Below, piece after piece: positions 45,246 to 53,623 of a stretch of DNA of 64,000 nucleotides; the stretch's first letter is position 1; every line of letters starts with the position of its first letter. This DNA comes from Flavivirga eckloniae (lineage in GTDB: Bacteria; Bacteroidota; Bacteroidia; Flavobacteriales; Flavobacteriaceae). Both the position numbers and the translations under genes were made by a program. The notes beneath the pieces are model-generated. The model ran no database searches, was not told the origin of the DNA, and saw nothing but the letters and a program-made list of their open reading frames with translations. The stretch spans positions 310,001 through 374,000 of the forward strand of contig NZ_CP025791.1 in assembly GCF_002886045.1 (NCBI RefSeq), given 5' to 3'.

Positions 45246-45261
45246 AGAATTATTATTCAAT

Positions 45262-45303
45262 AATTACATTTAAACGATAAAAAATTACATTTAAACGATA
45301 AAA
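45262..45303 (-). promoter_or_regulatory. Two direct repeats with 21-bp period upstream of the T9SS gene promoter
   Basis: The 21-bp unit AATTACATTTAAACGATAAAA occurs twice head to tail (45262-45282, 45283-45303), with changes only at the outer edge. On the minus strand the core reads ATCGTTTAAAT and falls about 30-70 nt upstream of the expected start site. A two-helical-turn period of direct repeats is typical of LytTR-type response regulators, whose 9-bp sites contain GTT; 7 of 9 positions fit loosely. Regulator unknown. Confidence 0.5.
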
Positions 45304-45952
45304 ATAACAATAAAGTGCAAGTAACAAGAAGAAGATGTCACTGTTTAATTTATACTAACAGGGATTAAATTAATTCTTAGCAGAGATATTTAAAATGCAT
45401 CAAGAACAAAAGTTGTGTGAGAATTTGAACTAACAGTAAAAAGCCTCATAAATGATAAGTTACAGTTTGTTTTATGAATTAGCCAAAACATAGATCGGAG
45501 TAAAATGCCCTATGATTTGTAGGCGAGCGTCAAATGTTTGAAGATGTCGTTAAAAAAGAAATGCTGTTTGAGCACATGCCCGAGAAAACAAAGAGTTAGG
45601 CCAATAGGTAAGGTAATAAGATTGGCAAGTGAGAAATGGTCATCGTGCGAGTTCATTTCTTTTAGACATCGAAAACTAATTTGACCGCCGAGAATCTAAG
45701 GCTAGACTTTTTTGTTTCTTTTTTGGTCAATGCAAAAAAGATATAGATAATTTAAAATCGTATTTTGACCAAACACAACTTTTAGTCATGATCCTTTAAA
45801 ATCAAAAAATATATTACCCTAAAGATTGGTTTTACAATTGACATTTTTTTAATTCAAAATCGAATAAGTCGATTATATGAAATAAAACAAGCTTCTATAT
45901 TAAGAATACCACAAAAAAACCTCAAGTTGTTTTTTAATTTGGCTAAAAGTAA
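45304..45952. other. 649-bp intergenic region without a credible gene
   Basis: No ORF with coding character is visible. The part around 45525-45750 has a GC-richer, decayed look (for example CGAGCGTCAAATGTTTGAAG and GAGTTCATTTCTTTTAGAC) and ends in an AT-rich inverted repeat CTTTTTT/AAAAAAG (about 45722-45744). From memory, similar stretches recur between genes in flavobacteria, so this is likely a dispersed repeat remnant. The last part is the promoter region of the threonine operon. Confidence 0.5.
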
Positions 45953-45960
45953 TACTTTTG
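45953..45960 (+). promoter_or_regulatory. -7 promoter element of the threonine operon
   Basis: TACTTTTG matches TAnnTTTG. It lies 22 nt before the ATG of the leader peptide, so the transcript would begin about 15 nt upstream of that ATG. A TTG at 45927-45929 is a possible -33 partner. Confidence 0.55.
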
Positions 45961-45982
45961 AGCTGTATATTTATAGAATATA

Positions 45983-46090
45983 ATGAATCATTTAAACCAA
46001 AATACAGTTGTACGCATTGCTTCTTTAACAGAAGGAACAACTGCTATTTTTGGTACAACTACAATTATTACGACCCTTTGGGGTTGCTAA
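45983..46090 (+). CDS. thrL: Threonine/isoleucine-rich leader peptide in front of thrABC
   Basis: The peptide has 35 codons, ATG at 45983 and TAA at 46088-46090. It contains 9 Thr and 4 Ile, concentrated in TTAIFGTTTIITT at residues 19-31. This mirrors the control-codon clusters of the enterobacterial threonine operon leader, which regulates thrA by ribosome stalling when charged tRNA-Thr or tRNA-Ile is scarce. It sits 82 nt before thrA and directly after a TAnnTTTG promoter. An inverted repeat AGTTGTAC/GTACAACT (46006-46013, 46053-46060) places Thr codons 25-26 in its 3' arm. A longer frame from 45958 in another register overlaps it and is considered spurious. Assignment is by composition and position; thrL is used by analogy. 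Confidence 0.75.
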   Translation: MNHLNQNTVVRIASLTEGTTAIFGTTTIITTLWGC

Positions 46091-46112
46091 CTATATATTC
46101 TTCAGGCTTTTC

Positions 46113-46133
46113 TTGTAATTTCTATAATTACAA
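46113..46133 (+). promoter_or_regulatory. AU-only hairpin between leader peptide and thrA
   Basis: A perfect 8-bp stem TTGTAATT/AATTACAA with a TCTAT loop lies 23 nt after the leader stop. The nearest T run (46145-46151) begins 11 nt after the stem, so it is not a canonical terminator. It could be a weak terminator-like or translation-controlling structure. Confidence 0.35.
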
Positions 46134-46172
46134 CATCAAAACATATTTTTTCAATTATCAATTCATCAAAAA

Positions 46173-48617
46173 ATGAAAGTTTTAAAATTTGGTGGAACTT
46201 CGGTAGGTTCTGCAAAAAACATAAATAACGTCATAGACATTTTAACAGATTATTCCCAAAAAGATTCTGTTATATGTGTTGTATCTGCAGTTGGCGGCAT
46301 TACAGACAAACTCCTTTTAGCTGGTAAGCTAGCTCAAAATAAAGACACAGGTTTCAAAGAAACATTTAATACGATTCGGGATATTCATTTAGAGATTATA
46401 AATGAGTTAAACCCCAGTAATGCCGATTCAATTATAACGTTTACTGAAACGAAACTAGGCGAACTAAAAAATTTATTGGATGGTATTTATTTAATCAATG
46501 AACTGTCTCCTAAAACATCAGATAAACTTGTGAGTTTCGGCGAGCTTATGTCGTCGTACATCATTTCGGAAACTATGAAAAACCGTAGTTTATCTGCCGA
46601 TCGTAAAAACTCGCAGGAACTAGTCGTAACAAACTCTAATTTCACGAAGGCTGAAGTTGATTATAAGCTTACCAACAAAAACATAGTAGATTATTTTAAA
46701 ACAGCAACGCAACGCGTTACTATTCTTCCTGGTTTTGTGTCAAAATCCTTAGCGGGTGAACAAACGACATTGGGTCGAGGTGGTTCAGACTTTACGGCAG
46801 CTATTGTTGCTGCTGCGTTAAAAGTGGATCAGTTAGAAATATGGACCGATGTAAGCGGTATGTTTACTACCAACCCTAAATTGGTAAAACAGGCCTATCC
46901 TATCGAGAAAATCTCATATCAGGAAGCTATGGAATTATCGCACTTTGGTGCCAAGGTTTTGTACCCACCAACGGTACAACCTGTTTTAGATCTAGATATT
47001 CCTATTCACATAAAAAACACGTTAGATCCAGAAGCTGTTGGAACTATTATTTCTAATGATGAAACCAAAGTTACTTCTCCTGTAAAAGGAATTAGCAACA
47101 TAGGAAACATTGCCTTATTAACGTTAGAAGGTAGTGGTATGGTAGGTATTCCAGGGTTTTCCAAGCGTTTGTTCGAAACCTTATCGCAAGAAAAAATCAA
47201 TATCATCCTAATTACACAAGCATCGTCTGAGCACTCCATTTGCTTAGGTATTGATGAAAAGGATGCTGACAATGCTAAACAAGCTATCGACGCTGCTTTC
47301 GAAAACGAAATTGCTCTAAATAAAATAAACCCTATAATAGTTGAGACCAATCTTTCAATTATAGCTTTGGTTGGTGATAATATGAAAAACCACCAAGGAA
47401 TTAGCGGTAAAATGTTTAGTTCGTTAGGAAAAAACAATATTAATATTCGTGCTATTGCACAGGGGGCTTCAGAAAAAAATATCTCTGCCGTTATATCTGA
47501 AAATGATATAAAAAAGGCTTTAAACACCCTACATGAGCAATTCTTCGAAATAGAAACAAAACAACTCAATGTATTTATTACTGGTGTTGGAAATGTTGGC
47601 GAAAAACTGGTAGAACAAATAAAGCAGCAAAGCAACTACTTAAAAGAAAATTTAAAGATTAATTTACGGGTTATAGGTTTATCAAATTCCAGAACGATGG
47701 TATTTGATGAGGATGGTATCGACCTGACCAACTGGAAGGAACAACTAGCTTCGGGAGAAATTGCAACTTTAAATGGTTTCTTCGAAAAAACCAAATCGCT
47801 CAATTTACGTAATAGCATTTTTGTTGATGTTACTGCAAATAAAGATGTTGCAAATTTATATGCCGACTATTTACGTCAAAGCATTGGTGTGGTGGCTTGT
47901 AACAAAATTGCATGTTCGAGCGAATTCGAAAACTACAGTTTATTAAAACGTCTTTCGCTTAAATACAATGCACCTTATTTGTTTGAAACGAACGTTGGTG
48001 CAGGGTTACCAATTATAGATACACTTAACAATTTAATTGCTTCTGGCGATAAAATAACATCCATTCAAGCCGTACTATCTGGTAGTTTAAATTTTGTATT
48101 CAACAATTTTAACGATTCCACTAAGTTTTACGATGTCGTTAAACAAGCAGCAGCAGAAGGTTATACAGAACCAGACCCTAGAATAGATTTAAGCGGTGTA
48201 GACGTAGCTAGAAAAATATTGATCTTGGCACGCGAAAGTGGTATGGAAATGAATTTGGAAGATATTGATAATACACCATTTTTATCTGAATCGGGACTAA
48301 AAAGTGATACTGTAGATGATTTCTACCAAACTCTAATTAAAGACGAAGAACACTATCAAAGTTTATATGCTTCTGCAAAAGCGAAAAATAGCCAATTAAA
48401 ATATGTGGCTCAATTAAACAATGGTAAAGCTAATGTTGGTTTACAGGAAATACCAGAAGGGCATCCGTTCTTTAACCTTGAGGGTAAAGATAATATCGTA
48501 ATGTTTTACACGCAACGATACCCAGAACAGCCGATGATTATTAAGGGAGCCGGAGCTGGTGCAGAAGTAACCGCTTCAGGTCTGTTTGCAGATATTATTA
48601 GAATTGGTAATCAGTAA
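46173..48617 (+). CDS. thrA: Bifunctional aspartokinase / homoserine dehydrogenase I
   Basis: The product has 814 residues. The aspartokinase domain (about 1-290) begins MKVLKFGGTSVGSAKN and holds TTLGRGGSDFTAAIVAA. Two ACT regulatory domains span about 300-455 (IALLTLEGSGMVG, LSIIALVGDNMKN). The homoserine dehydrogenase domain (about 460-814) has the NAD(P) loop VFITGVGNVGEKLV and catalytic stretch GYTEPDPRIDLSGVDVARK. It catalyses the first and third steps from aspartate to threonine. First structural gene of thrABC, behind the leader peptide. Confidence 0.96.
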   Translation: MKVLKFGGTSVGSAKNINNVIDILTDYSQKDSVICVVSAVGGITDKLLLAGKLAQNKDTGFKETFNTIRDIHLEIINELNPSNADSIITFTETKLGELKNLLDGIYLINELSPKTSDKLVSFGELMSSYIISETMKNRSLSADRKNSQELVVTNSNFTKAEVDYKLTNKNIVDYFKTATQRVTILPGFVSKSLAGEQTTLGRGGSDFTAAIVAAALKVDQLEIWTDVSGMFTTNPKLVKQAYPIEKISYQEAMELSHFGAKVLYPPTVQPVLDLDIPIHIKNTLDPEAVGTIISNDETKVTSPVKGISNIGNIALLTLEGSGMVGIPGFSKRLFETLSQEKINIILITQASSEHSICLGIDEKDADNAKQAIDAAFENEIALNKINPIIVETNLSIIALVGDNMKNHQGISGKMFSSLGKNNINIRAIAQGASEKNISAVISENDIKKALNTLHEQFFEIETKQLNVFITGVGNVGEKLVEQIKQQSNYLKENLKINLRVIGLSNSRTMVFDEDGIDLTNWKEQLASGEIATLNGFFEKTKSLNLRNSIFVDVTANKDVANLYADYLRQSIGVVACNKIACSSEFENYSLLKRLSLKYNAPYLFETNVGAGLPIIDTLNNLIASGDKITSIQAVLSGSLNFVFNNFNDSTKFYDVVKQAAAEGYTEPDPRIDLSGVDVARKILILARESGMEMNLEDIDNTPFLSESGLKSDTVDDFYQTLIKDEEHYQSLYASAKAKNSQLKYVAQLNNGKANVGLQEIPEGHPFFNLEGKDNIVMFYTQRYPEQPMIIKGAGAGAEVTASGLFADIIRIGNQ

Positions 48618-48710
48618 GGAATGTTCAGGCTCAGTTCACAGTCAAAAATCAGGTTTATTTCCTGAAAAGTTTGTCCGTTCGAGCGCAGTCGAGAACTAAG
48701 AAATTAAAAA

Positions 48711-49637
48711 ATGAAAAACGAAATAAAAATATTTTCACCTGCAACAGTTGCCAATGTAGCTTGTGGATTTGATGTTCTAGGGTTTTGCTTAGACAATATT
48801 GGCGATGACATGGTCATTAGAAAAACTGATAAAAAAGGGATTCATATCACTAAAATTGAAGGCTTCGATTTACCTTTTGAAGCAGAATTAAATGTAGCCG
48901 GTGTTTCTGCCCTAGCCATGTACGAAGCGGCTCAACCAGATTGCGGCTTCGAAATTGAAATATACAAAAACATAAAACCTGGTAGCGGTATTGGTAGCAG
49001 TGCCGCCAGTGCCGTTGGAAGTGTTTTTGGTATGAACGAGCTTTTAGGCAGACCTTATAACAAAACAGAACTAACGCAATTCGCCATTAAAGGTGAAGCT
49101 CTGGCAAGTAAATGTGAACATGCCGATAACCTTGCCCCTGCTATTTTTGGAGGTTTTACATTGGTTAAAAGTGTGTCGCCTTTAGAAATTTTAGAAATTC
49201 CAACGCCAGAGGATTTGTATGCGACTATTATACATCCGCAAATAGAAATAAAAACATCCGAAGCCAGAGCTATACTTCCTAAAGAAGTGGCATTAGAAAA
49301 TGCCATCACACAATGGGCAAATTTTGGAAGTTTAATTCATAGTTTGCACACAAGTGATTACGATTTAATACAAAAATCGTTGCACGATGTTATCGTAGAA
49401 CCTCATAGAAGTAAACTAATCCCTCATTACAAAGAAGTAAAAGAAGCTGCAATACAGCATGGCGCTTTAGGCGCTGGAATATCAGGCTCAGGACCTTCTA
49501 TTTTTACATTAAGCAAAGGATTAGAGAACGCTAAAAACGTAAAAGAAGCAATAAATAAGGTATATTCTGAAACAGGAATAACCTTTGAAACCCATGTAAC
49601 GAAAATTAATACAGAGGGTATAAAAATATTAAATTAA
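48711..49637 (+). CDS. thrB: Homoserine kinase
   Basis: The product has 308 residues of the GHMP kinase family. The opening is IKIFSPATVANVACGFDVLG, the ATP loop KPGSGIGSSAASAVG, and the C-terminal GALGAGISGSGPSIFTL. It phosphorylates homoserine for threonine synthase. A 93-bp gap after thrA contains the motif GTTCGAGCGCAGTCGAGAAC (48668-48687), which looks like a dispersed element, not a control site. Confidence 0.95.
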   Translation: MKNEIKIFSPATVANVACGFDVLGFCLDNIGDDMVIRKTDKKGIHITKIEGFDLPFEAELNVAGVSALAMYEAAQPDCGFEIEIYKNIKPGSGIGSSAASAVGSVFGMNELLGRPYNKTELTQFAIKGEALASKCEHADNLAPAIFGGFTLVKSVSPLEILEIPTPEDLYATIIHPQIEIKTSEARAILPKEVALENAITQWANFGSLIHSLHTSDYDLIQKSLHDVIVEPHRSKLIPHYKEVKEAAIQHGALGAGISGSGPSIFTLSKGLENAKNVKEAINKVYSETGITFETHVTKINTEGIKILN

Positions 49638-49771
49638 TAAAGTCGATACATTTGTTATTTTGAGCCAAAAGCGAGAAATCACATTATAAAAATAAAATCA
49701 AGAACTAATAATAAACAGATTCCTGCTGAAGTTTATCTTAAGCGTAGACGAAAGGCAGGAAAGACAGAAAG

Positions 49772-51064
49772 ATGAATTATTACAGTTTAAATAAACAAGC
49801 ACCAAACACATCATTTAAAGATGCTGTTATAAAAGGTTTAGCTCCAGATAAAGGATTGTATTTCCCAGAAAGCATTACACCATTAGGTGATGATTTCTTT
49901 AAAAATATTAACCAATTATCATATACTGAAATTGCGTTTCAAGCCATAAAACAATTTGTATCTCCCGAGATTCCAGACGAGGTTTTAAAAACCATTGTTG
50001 AAGAAACGTTGTCTTTTGATTTTCCTGTGGTTCAACTGGATGATAACATATCTACCTTAGAGCTATTTCATGGACCAACCATGGCCTTTAAAGATGTTGG
50101 TGCCCGCTTTATGGCACGCTGTTTAGGCTATTTTAATAAAGATAACACCAACGAAGTTACAGTATTGGTAGCTACATCTGGAGACACAGGCGGAGCTGTA
50201 GCTAATGGTTTCTTAGGTGTTAAAGGTGTAAATGTGGTTATACTCTACCCTAGTGGTAAAGTGAGCGACATTCAAGAAAAACAATTAACAACACTTGGCA
50301 AGAACATTACCGCCCTAGAAGTTAACGGCACGTTTGACGATTGTCAAGCCATGGTAAAAAGAGCTTTTTTAGATGAAAGCTTAACCAACAACATGCAATT
50401 AACTTCTGCTAACTCTATAAATGTGGCACGTTGGCTACCACAATTATTCTATTTTATGTTTGCATACAAGCAATTACATAAAAAATATGATGATATTGTG
50501 TTCTCTGTACCTAGTGGTAATTTCGGAAATGTTTGCGCGGGTATGATGGCTCAACAATTAGGCTTACCAATTAATCACTTTATTGCGTCTAATAACGAAA
50601 ACAATGTAGTTACTGAGTATTTAAAAACACAATTATACGCGCCTAAACCATCGGTACAAACAATTAGTAATGCTATGGATGTTGGAGATCCTAGTAACTT
50701 TATCCGTATTCAGGAGATTTATAAAAACAAGTTTGAAACACTGAAAGATAATGTGTCTTCATTTAGTTTTTCTGATGATGCTACCAGAGAAGCCATGAAG
50801 GAAATCTACACGAAATACAACTATGTAGCAGATCCGCATGGTGCTGTTGGTTATTTAGGTTCTAAAGCCTATTTACAAGAAAACCCTGAGGCACACTGTG
50901 TATTTTTAGAAACTGCGCATCCAACTAAATTCTTGGATGTTGTTGAAGAAGTTATTAAAGAAGAACAGCCATTACCAGAACAAATTCAAGCGGTAATGGG
51001 TAAAGAAAAGGTGGCTTTAGAAATTTCTACTTACGAAGATTTAAAATCTTATTTATTGAAATAA
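49772..51064 (+). CDS. thrC: Threonine synthase
   Basis: The product has 430 residues, a fold-type II PLP enzyme. The PLP lysine is expected in LFHGPTMAFKDVGARF; ATSGDTGGAVANGF is the phosphate-binding loop and SVPSGNFGNVCAG is also conserved. It makes threonine from phosphohomoserine and completes the pathway. A 134-bp gap after thrB holds repeat-like sequence; the terminator at 51086 closes the operon. Confidence 0.96.
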   Translation: MNYYSLNKQAPNTSFKDAVIKGLAPDKGLYFPESITPLGDDFFKNINQLSYTEIAFQAIKQFVSPEIPDEVLKTIVEETLSFDFPVVQLDDNISTLELFHGPTMAFKDVGARFMARCLGYFNKDNTNEVTVLVATSGDTGGAVANGFLGVKGVNVVILYPSGKVSDIQEKQLTTLGKNITALEVNGTFDDCQAMVKRAFLDESLTNNMQLTSANSINVARWLPQLFYFMFAYKQLHKKYDDIVFSVPSGNFGNVCAGMMAQQLGLPINHFIASNNENNVVTEYLKTQLYAPKPSVQTISNAMDVGDPSNFIRIQEIYKNKFETLKDNVSSFSFSDDATREAMKEIYTKYNYVADPHGAVGYLGSKAYLQENPEAHCVFLETAHPTKFLDVVEEVIKEEQPLPEQIQAVMGKEKVALEISTYEDLKSYLLK

Positions 51065-51085
51065 AACAACTTTCATATAATATTC

Positions 51086-51110
51086 AATGCCATGGGTTTA
51101 CCATGGCATT
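51086..51110 (+). terminator. Terminator of the thrABC operon
   Basis: A perfect 10-bp stem AATGCCATGG/CCATGGCATT, 5-nt loop, then TTTGTTT, 21 nt after the thrC stop. Confidence 0.92.
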
Positions 51111-51247
51111 TTTGTTTAATACATTTCATACTTTAAAAATGGTTCGTATGGCACACCTTATCCCAAAAAACCAATTATAACTGCACATCTCGGGGCTTCT
51201 CAAACAGCACCGGAAAAATTTGTAAACAGTGGTTATAACAAAAAGAT

Positions 51248-51607
51248 CTACATCTTAGTATCTGTATTCGAGAACAAGTAAATCCAAATAGTTCTGGATA
51301 ACTTAAAATTAAATGTGCTAAAAAGTATAGATGCACATATTACTCCTATAAAAGAAAATAAAAGAGACAATCCCAAAACAAAGTGAGCCAACAAAAAAAC
51401 ACCAATAAATTCGGCTACTGCTAGTGCATAACTAACAAACATGGCTCCAAAGAAAAAACCAGGCTCTTTTTCAAATTTAAAATTGCAAGTGTTGCATCTG
51501 TCTTTTATTCGTGGAATTCGAAATAATAGCAAATTACCCCCAGAGTTAAAAATGTTGTTTTTTTCACATTGAGGACATTTGCTTTTTAATATAGATATCA
51601 GTTTCAT
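51248..51607 (-). CDS. DUF983 membrane protein with zinc-ribbon-like Cys pairs
   Basis: The product has 119 residues. The N-terminus has two CxxC pairs (CPQC at 11-14, CNTC about 38-41), as in DUF983 proteins. Two transmembrane helices follow (about 55-75 and 80-100). The role of the family is unknown. A single gene, divergent from the AraC-type regulator at 51711. Confidence 0.85.
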   Translation of the reverse strand: MKLISILKSKCPQCEKNNIFNSGGNLLLFRIPRIKDRCNTCNFKFEKEPGFFFGAMFVSYALAVAEFIGVFLLAHFVLGLSLLFSFIGVICASILFSTFNFKLSRTIWIYLFSNTDTKM

Positions 51608-51710
51608 ATTTCACCCTTTTAGAATCATTGTGCAAATTTAGCCTACTCAATGCAAGTAACGTATATAAATAATACGCTCTTTTTTGTACTTTTAGGACAT
51701 AACTCTTTTT

Positions 51711-52586
51711 ATGAAGCCTATACCTGTTTTAAATATTAAGCAATTTGAGCAAGATGTACCTATATCAGATTTTTATAGTAGTGATCTAACAAGTCATTTA
51801 GAAAGACATAAAGACTTTTTCCATAAACCCCATAGTCACGATTTCTTTCTATGTGTAATATTCTCCAAAGGCTCTGGTATACATGAAATAGATTTTAATA
51901 CGTATTCCATTAAACCCGGAAGTGTATTTTTTTTAAGACCAGGTCAAACTCATTATTGGAAGTTTGATAGCCCGCCTAAAGGTTACATTTTCTTTCATAA
52001 ACAGGACTTTTATGAGCTTCACTTCTCCAAAAGTAAATTGGAACAATTTCCTTTTTATTACTCTCATAAAAATCCTCCTACTCTTAATTTAGATTCCAAA
52101 AACATTGAAATTTTAGAGTCTAAATTCAAAGATATTTATAATGAATATTGTACGGACTTCCTTTATAAGAAACAAAAAATAGCAAGCCTTATTAATACAA
52201 CATATATAGATTTAACCAGACATTACAATGCAATAGAATCTATTAAAAAAGAAACTTCGTTAGCTTATGTAGAAACATTAAGGTCTTTAGAGAAGTTGAT
52301 TGATAATCATTTTAAAGCAGAAAAATCAGCAACATTTTATGCTAACCAACTAAATATTACTTCAAAACATTTAAATAGAATTACAAAAGCTACTTTAGGA
52401 AAAACCACAACCGACTTGATTACCGAACGGATAATATTAGAATCAAAGCGCTTAATGGTCCACTCTAACAATACTTTATCCTCTATTTCAGAACTATTAG
52501 GCTATGAAGATTATGCCTATTTCTCCAGAGTGTTTAAATTAAAAGTTGGAAAAACACCATTGGCATTTAAAAAAAGTTATCAATAG
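51711..52586 (+). CDS. AraC-family transcriptional regulator
   Basis: The product has 291 residues. The N-terminal cupin-like sensor covers about 1-150 (FHKPHSHDFFLCVIFSKG, GSVFFLRPGQTHYWKF). The C-terminal AraC double helix-turn-helix covers about 190-290 (FYANQLNITSKHLNRI; ISELLGYEDYAYFSRVFK, the signature second helix). The effector and targets are unknown. It may regulate the neighbouring DUF983 or downstream genes, but no site is evident. Confidence 0.92.
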   Translation: MKPIPVLNIKQFEQDVPISDFYSSDLTSHLERHKDFFHKPHSHDFFLCVIFSKGSGIHEIDFNTYSIKPGSVFFLRPGQTHYWKFDSPPKGYIFFHKQDFYELHFSKSKLEQFPFYYSHKNPPTLNLDSKNIEILESKFKDIYNEYCTDFLYKKQKIASLINTTYIDLTRHYNAIESIKKETSLAYVETLRSLEKLIDNHFKAEKSATFYANQLNITSKHLNRITKATLGKTTTDLITERIILESKRLMVHSNNTLSSISELLGYEDYAYFSRVFKLKVGKTPLAFKKSYQ

Positions 52587-52757
52587 CCTTTCTTACAATT
52601 CCCTGCACATTCACAGCTCTTATAATTAAAGACTTAACACTGGAAACCATATATAAGTTTCACTGGAAACCGGGTAACAGAAATGCTCGAAATTAACTCT
52701 CTTTGCCTTGTATAATAATCCATTTCAAAGAGTCATTAATTTAAAAATCTTGTAATA

Positions 52758-53264
52758 ATGATAAATAGAATAACATTGATCACGTTAATTTGTTCTTTTA
52801 ACATGCTACTCTCACAAGAAATAGATACACTGAGAGTTTATCAAAACGACACTTTAGTTTTTAAGAAAGCGTTGGTACTAAACCACCGCGATAAATCGGA
52901 ACATATAATTAGTTATGATTTGATAAACCCAATTGACAAAACATACTATGTTATTTATAATGATAAAAAGCAGCTTGTTAAAGAAGGAATGTATACATCA
53001 AATTATACTTATGAAAGCATACAATATGGTGGCGGTTTTTATAATGTAAAATATTACTACTACAATAATCAAGGAAAATTAAGAGCCATTGCCTACCTAG
53101 AGGACGGCAGACATTTAAAAACAGAACATTATAAAGGGCAGAATGAGTTACAAAAAATCAGGTATATCGACAAAAAAACCGAATTACCTGTAAAAATGGA
53201 ATTTTATAAAAACAACAAACTAAAAAGGATAAAAGTTCTTACCAATTATTATGTCAACGGATAG
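52758..53264 (+). CDS. Secreted hypothetical protein with MORN-like beta repeats
   Basis: The product has 168 residues with a signal peptide (ITLITLICSFNMLLSQ). The C-terminal half alternates strands of the toxin_YwqK/MORN-like type (YYNNQGKLRAIAYLEDG, KNNKLKRIKVL). Function unknown; single gene. Confidence 0.65.
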   Translation: MINRITLITLICSFNMLLSQEIDTLRVYQNDTLVFKKALVLNHRDKSEHIISYDLINPIDKTYYVIYNDKKQLVKEGMYTSNYTYESIQYGGGFYNVKYYYYNNQGKLRAIAYLEDGRHLKTEHYKGQNELQKIRYIDKKTELPVKMEFYKNNKLKRIKVLTNYYVNG

Positions 53265-53623
53265 TTTTATTATTACACCATTCCCTCTTATCTTAAACTC
53301 TTAGCTCACTAAACTGTGTCCCAGACTTGTTTCAGAACTATTTTTTTACAGTCACAGTGCTCTCCTCTTTAATTTAAAGCCGAGAAATGAATTTCGATTT
53401 TGATAAAAATTGGAAGAAAGAGGCGTTTTATTAAAAATAACAAACATATATAACCCTCCGAATCCCGATCTCATCGGGATCCACCTCCCTTTTTAATAGG
53501 GAGGAACACCTTGAGTTCTTAAGCAAGATTAACGTTAGTTAACAACAATATACCTATTATCAGGTATTGAATCGATATACATATAACCCTAATATTGTTT
53601 CATCAACTAAAGCTATTTTAAAC
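53265..53623. other. 359-bp intergenic region with paired hairpin repeats
   Basis: There is no gene. At 53462-53480 ATCCCGAT/ATCGGGAT forms a hairpin and at 53484-53504 CCTCCCT/AGGGAGG forms a second. The arrangement matches 28915-28988 in style and is probably the same dispersed intergenic element. The remainder is AT-rich. Confidence 0.65.

Noticed and set aside
45958..46176. A 72-codon plus-strand frame overlapping the threonine leader
   Set aside because: It needs a TTG start, has atypical composition (many Tyr, Cys, Asn) and conflicts with the ATG-started Thr/Ile-rich frame in another register.
47006..47635. A 209-codon antisense frame inside thrA
   Set aside because: It lies wholly opposite a well-conserved coding sequence and its product is low-complexity Ser/Ile/Phe/Cys, typical of antisense shadows.
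48668..48687. GTTCGAGCGCAGTCGAGAAC between thrA and thrB as an operator
   Set aside because: It is an imperfect palindrome of the kind scattered between flavobacterial genes and has no promoter next to it.
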